Shown here piece after piece: positions 62,839 through 64,000 of a DNA stretch of 64,000 nt; within the stretch, counting starts at the first letter, position 1, and each line of letters opens with the position of its first letter. The position numbers and the translations under genes were made by a program. The notes under the pieces were generated by a model, which had not been told where the DNA came from, made no database searches, and saw only the letters and a program-made list of their open reading frames with translations. The stretch is from the NCBI RefSeq assembly GCF_000524475.1, contig NZ_BAVQ01000007.1, positions 99,163 to 163,162 on the forward strand, read 5' to 3'. The stretch is from Tomitella biformata AHU 1821. GTDB lineage: Bacteria > Actinomycetota > Actinomycetes > Mycobacteriales > Mycobacteriaceae.

Positions 62839-63052
62839 CTCGCCGCCTCCCTTCCGCCAGTGGACTGCTCGTGAGGGCCGGCGGCGGCGGAGACGCCCGC
62901 GCTGGGGCCATCGATCGAACGTGAACATCCGTGACTCCAGGATGCCCCAAATTGGCCGCGACGCAAGGCCCTCGGGAATCTCCGGTCTTTCGCCTCCGGT
63001 GAAATCGGAGTAGATAAAGATCACATGAGGTCGCACAACGGAGAGGGAGGCC

Positions 63053-63655
63053 ATGGATCTTCCACGTTCACGCTCATATCCCGCACAGGCTGCAGCCTTC
63101 GTCATCGCGCCGCTGGCGGTCGCGGCACTGGCACTCAGCGCGGGTTGCGCGAGCAGCAGCTCCCCGAGCTCGTCGACCCCGCCTGGCACCGTCAGCTCCA
63201 CAGCGGCCCCGACCCCCGGCTCCGACGCGGCGACGGGGTTGTCCGCCGACGATGAGCAGGCGATCACCACGGCTTTCACCACCTTCTTCGCCGGGGCGTC
63301 GCCCGCGGGGACCAAACTGGAATATCTGCAGGACGCGCCCAATTTCACCGCCACGGTGGATGCACAGGCCGGGTCGGGCCTGGCGACGGCGACCACGGCG
63401 ACCGTCTCTGGTCTCCTGAGCACCGACCCCGGGCAGGCGTCGGTCACCTATTCGATCCTGATGGACGGCAAGTCGGTCCTGGCCGACCAGACCGGAGTAG
63501 CGGTACAGGAGGACGGCACGTGGAAAGTCTCCGCGGCGACCTTCTGCGACCTCCTCACCCTGGAGAACGGCGGCACACCGCCAGCGGAGTGCGTCGGCGT
63601 TCAACTGCCGGGGGCCTCAGGAGAGTCGACTACGGGCGCGGTAACCACCAACTGA
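63053..63655 (+). CDS. MTB12-like secreted lipoprotein
   Basis: A 200-residue exported protein. A signal peptide with lipobox ALSAGC (Cys32) is followed by a Ser/Thr/Pro-rich linker to about 65. The domain after it, EQAITTAFTTFFAGASPAGTKLEYLQDA to GTWKVSAATFCDLL (shown in key parts), matches the low-molecular-weight antigen MTB12 fold. Two Cys near the C-terminus (CDLL, ECVG) may form a disulfide. GGAGAGGGAGG lies just before the ATG. Divergent from bkdA. Function unknown. Confidence 0.85.
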   Translation: MDLPRSRSYPAQAAAFVIAPLAVAALALSAGCASSSSPSSSTPPGTVSSTAAPTPGSDAATGLSADDEQAITTAFTTFFAGASPAGTKLEYLQDAPNFTATVDAQAGSGLATATTATVSGLLSTDPGQASVTYSILMDGKSVLADQTGVAVQEDGTWKVSAATFCDLLTLENGGTPPAECVGVQLPGASGESTTGAVTTN

Positions 63656-63663
63656 GGTCTGGA

Positions 63664-63675
63664 CTGAGGCCTCAG
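63664..63675. promoter_or_regulatory. Perfect 12-bp palindrome before the last transporter gene
   Basis: CTGAGG-CCTCAG lies 10 bp upstream of the GTG of the DHA2 fragment, with a partial repeat ACTGAGG just before it at the lipoprotein stop. It could be a repressor site; no regulator gene is in view. Confidence 0.3.
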
Positions 63676-63685
63676 CTGGAGCGGG

Positions 63686-63955
63686 GTGAGTCGGATGGGC
63701 ACTGTGGAGCGGGTGGGCGGCCGGGCGAAATCCTCGGGTATCGCCTTGACCACGGTCTGCCTGGTCCTGTTCCTGACCTTCCTCGACACGACGATTGTGA
63801 GCGTCGCCCTCGGCAATATCCAGAGCGAACTCCACGCCGGAGTCATCTCGCTGCAGTGGGTGGTGAACTCCTACACGCTGGTTTTCGCGAGCCTGATGCT
63901 CACGGCCGGGACGCTCGGGGACCGGTGCAGGGTGCCGTCAAAGTCGTCTAGATAG
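63686..63955 (+). pseudogene. DHA2-type MFS transporter, truncated after TM2
   Basis: Only 89 residues are readable. They match the DHA2 start closely: VCLVLFLTFLDTTIVSVALG (TM1), LQWVVNSYTLVFASLMLTAG (TM2) and motif A up to GTLGDR. The frame then changes character (CRVPSKSSR) and stops at 63955, where full-length proteins continue with FGRRR-type sequence. The break at about 63924 suggests an insertion or deletion. The remaining 45 bases of the window do not resume MFS coding in the same frame. Start GTG 63686 or ATG 63695. Confidence 0.65.
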
Positions 63956-64000
63956 CGTGTGAGCTGGCGGTTTGGGGAGAGACACGCCAATAGTCGTAGA

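Noticed and set aside
1..64000. tRNA, rRNA, CRISPR arrays, prophage or integron
   Set aside because: No cloverleaf, rRNA segment, repeat-spacer series, integrase or phage structural gene was recognised on either strand.

Overview
The window is high-GC DNA that is almost completely coding, with many GTG and TTG starts, 4-base gene overlaps and several promoters that seem to give leaderless mRNAs. The gene content points to a mycolic-acid-containing actinobacterium (Mycobacteriales/Corynebacteriales). Key indicators are a one-chain Kgd 2-oxoglutarate decarboxylase/dehydrogenase, a bkdABC operon, a split pntAa-pntAb-pntB transhydrogenase, an NDMA-dependent alcohol dehydrogenase, a BVMO-SDR-lipase block resembling part of the mycobacterial mymA locus, FadE/FadD enzymes and an MTB12-like lipoprotein. 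Much of the order recalls Mycobacterium tuberculosis Rv1230c-Rv1259 (lytic protein, DUF1003, MgtE-like, general stress protein, kgd, DHA2 transporter, deaD, udgB), interleaved with other genes. The genus cannot be fixed from sequence alone. No tRNA, rRNA or CRISPR array was seen.

Layout. 0-8 kb: lytic transglycosylase, DUF1003 and a transporter-less MgtE/PRC/CBS protein on the minus strand; a CitE-like lyase with a stress protein; an M20 peptidase; a SUFU-domain protein; a PHP phosphoesterase with a small membrane protein. 8-10.5 kb: malic enzyme coupled to an orphan osmoprotectant-type binding lipoprotein. 10.5-14.5 kb: BVMO, short-chain dehydrogenase and esterase, divergent from a TetR gene. 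14.6-25.8 kb: kgd, a fused ABC exporter, DUF488, GNAT, a DHA2 efflux pump and a membrane protein. 25.9-33.8 kb: lactone oxidase divergent from a second TetR, an acyl-CoA ligase, a monoacylglycerol lipase, a conserved unknown, TrpB2 and an SDR. 33.9-42.5 kb: DEAD-box helicase, alcohol and aldehyde dehydrogenases, a pair of complementary acyl-CoA dehydrogenases and an MFS transporter. 42.5-53.3 kb: a small GNAT, a second lytic transglycosylase, two hydrolases, a Tat-exported DUF1906 protein, UdgB, a NERD helicase, COG0523-DUF309 and a TDT transporter. 53.6-63.7 kb: pnt operon, MFS, patatin, secreted HNH protein, bkdABC and an MTB12-like lipoprotein. A DHA2 transporter gene that breaks off abruptly lies at the right edge.

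Themes. Central carbon and redox metabolism (malic enzyme, Kgd, Pnt, Bkd) sits among genes for lipid, alcohol and branched-acid catabolism (FadD, FadE pair, ADH/ALDH, BVMO operon, several lipases). The most distinctive non-coding signals are hexamer repeats spaced 11 bp apart upstream of both lytic transglycosylase paralogues and of a gene of unknown function. Others are palindromes built into divergent TetR promoters, a palindrome just downstream of the ADH promoter, mutually exclusive stems upstream of the malic enzyme gene, and strong hairpins that touch the ribosome-binding sites of two MFS genes.
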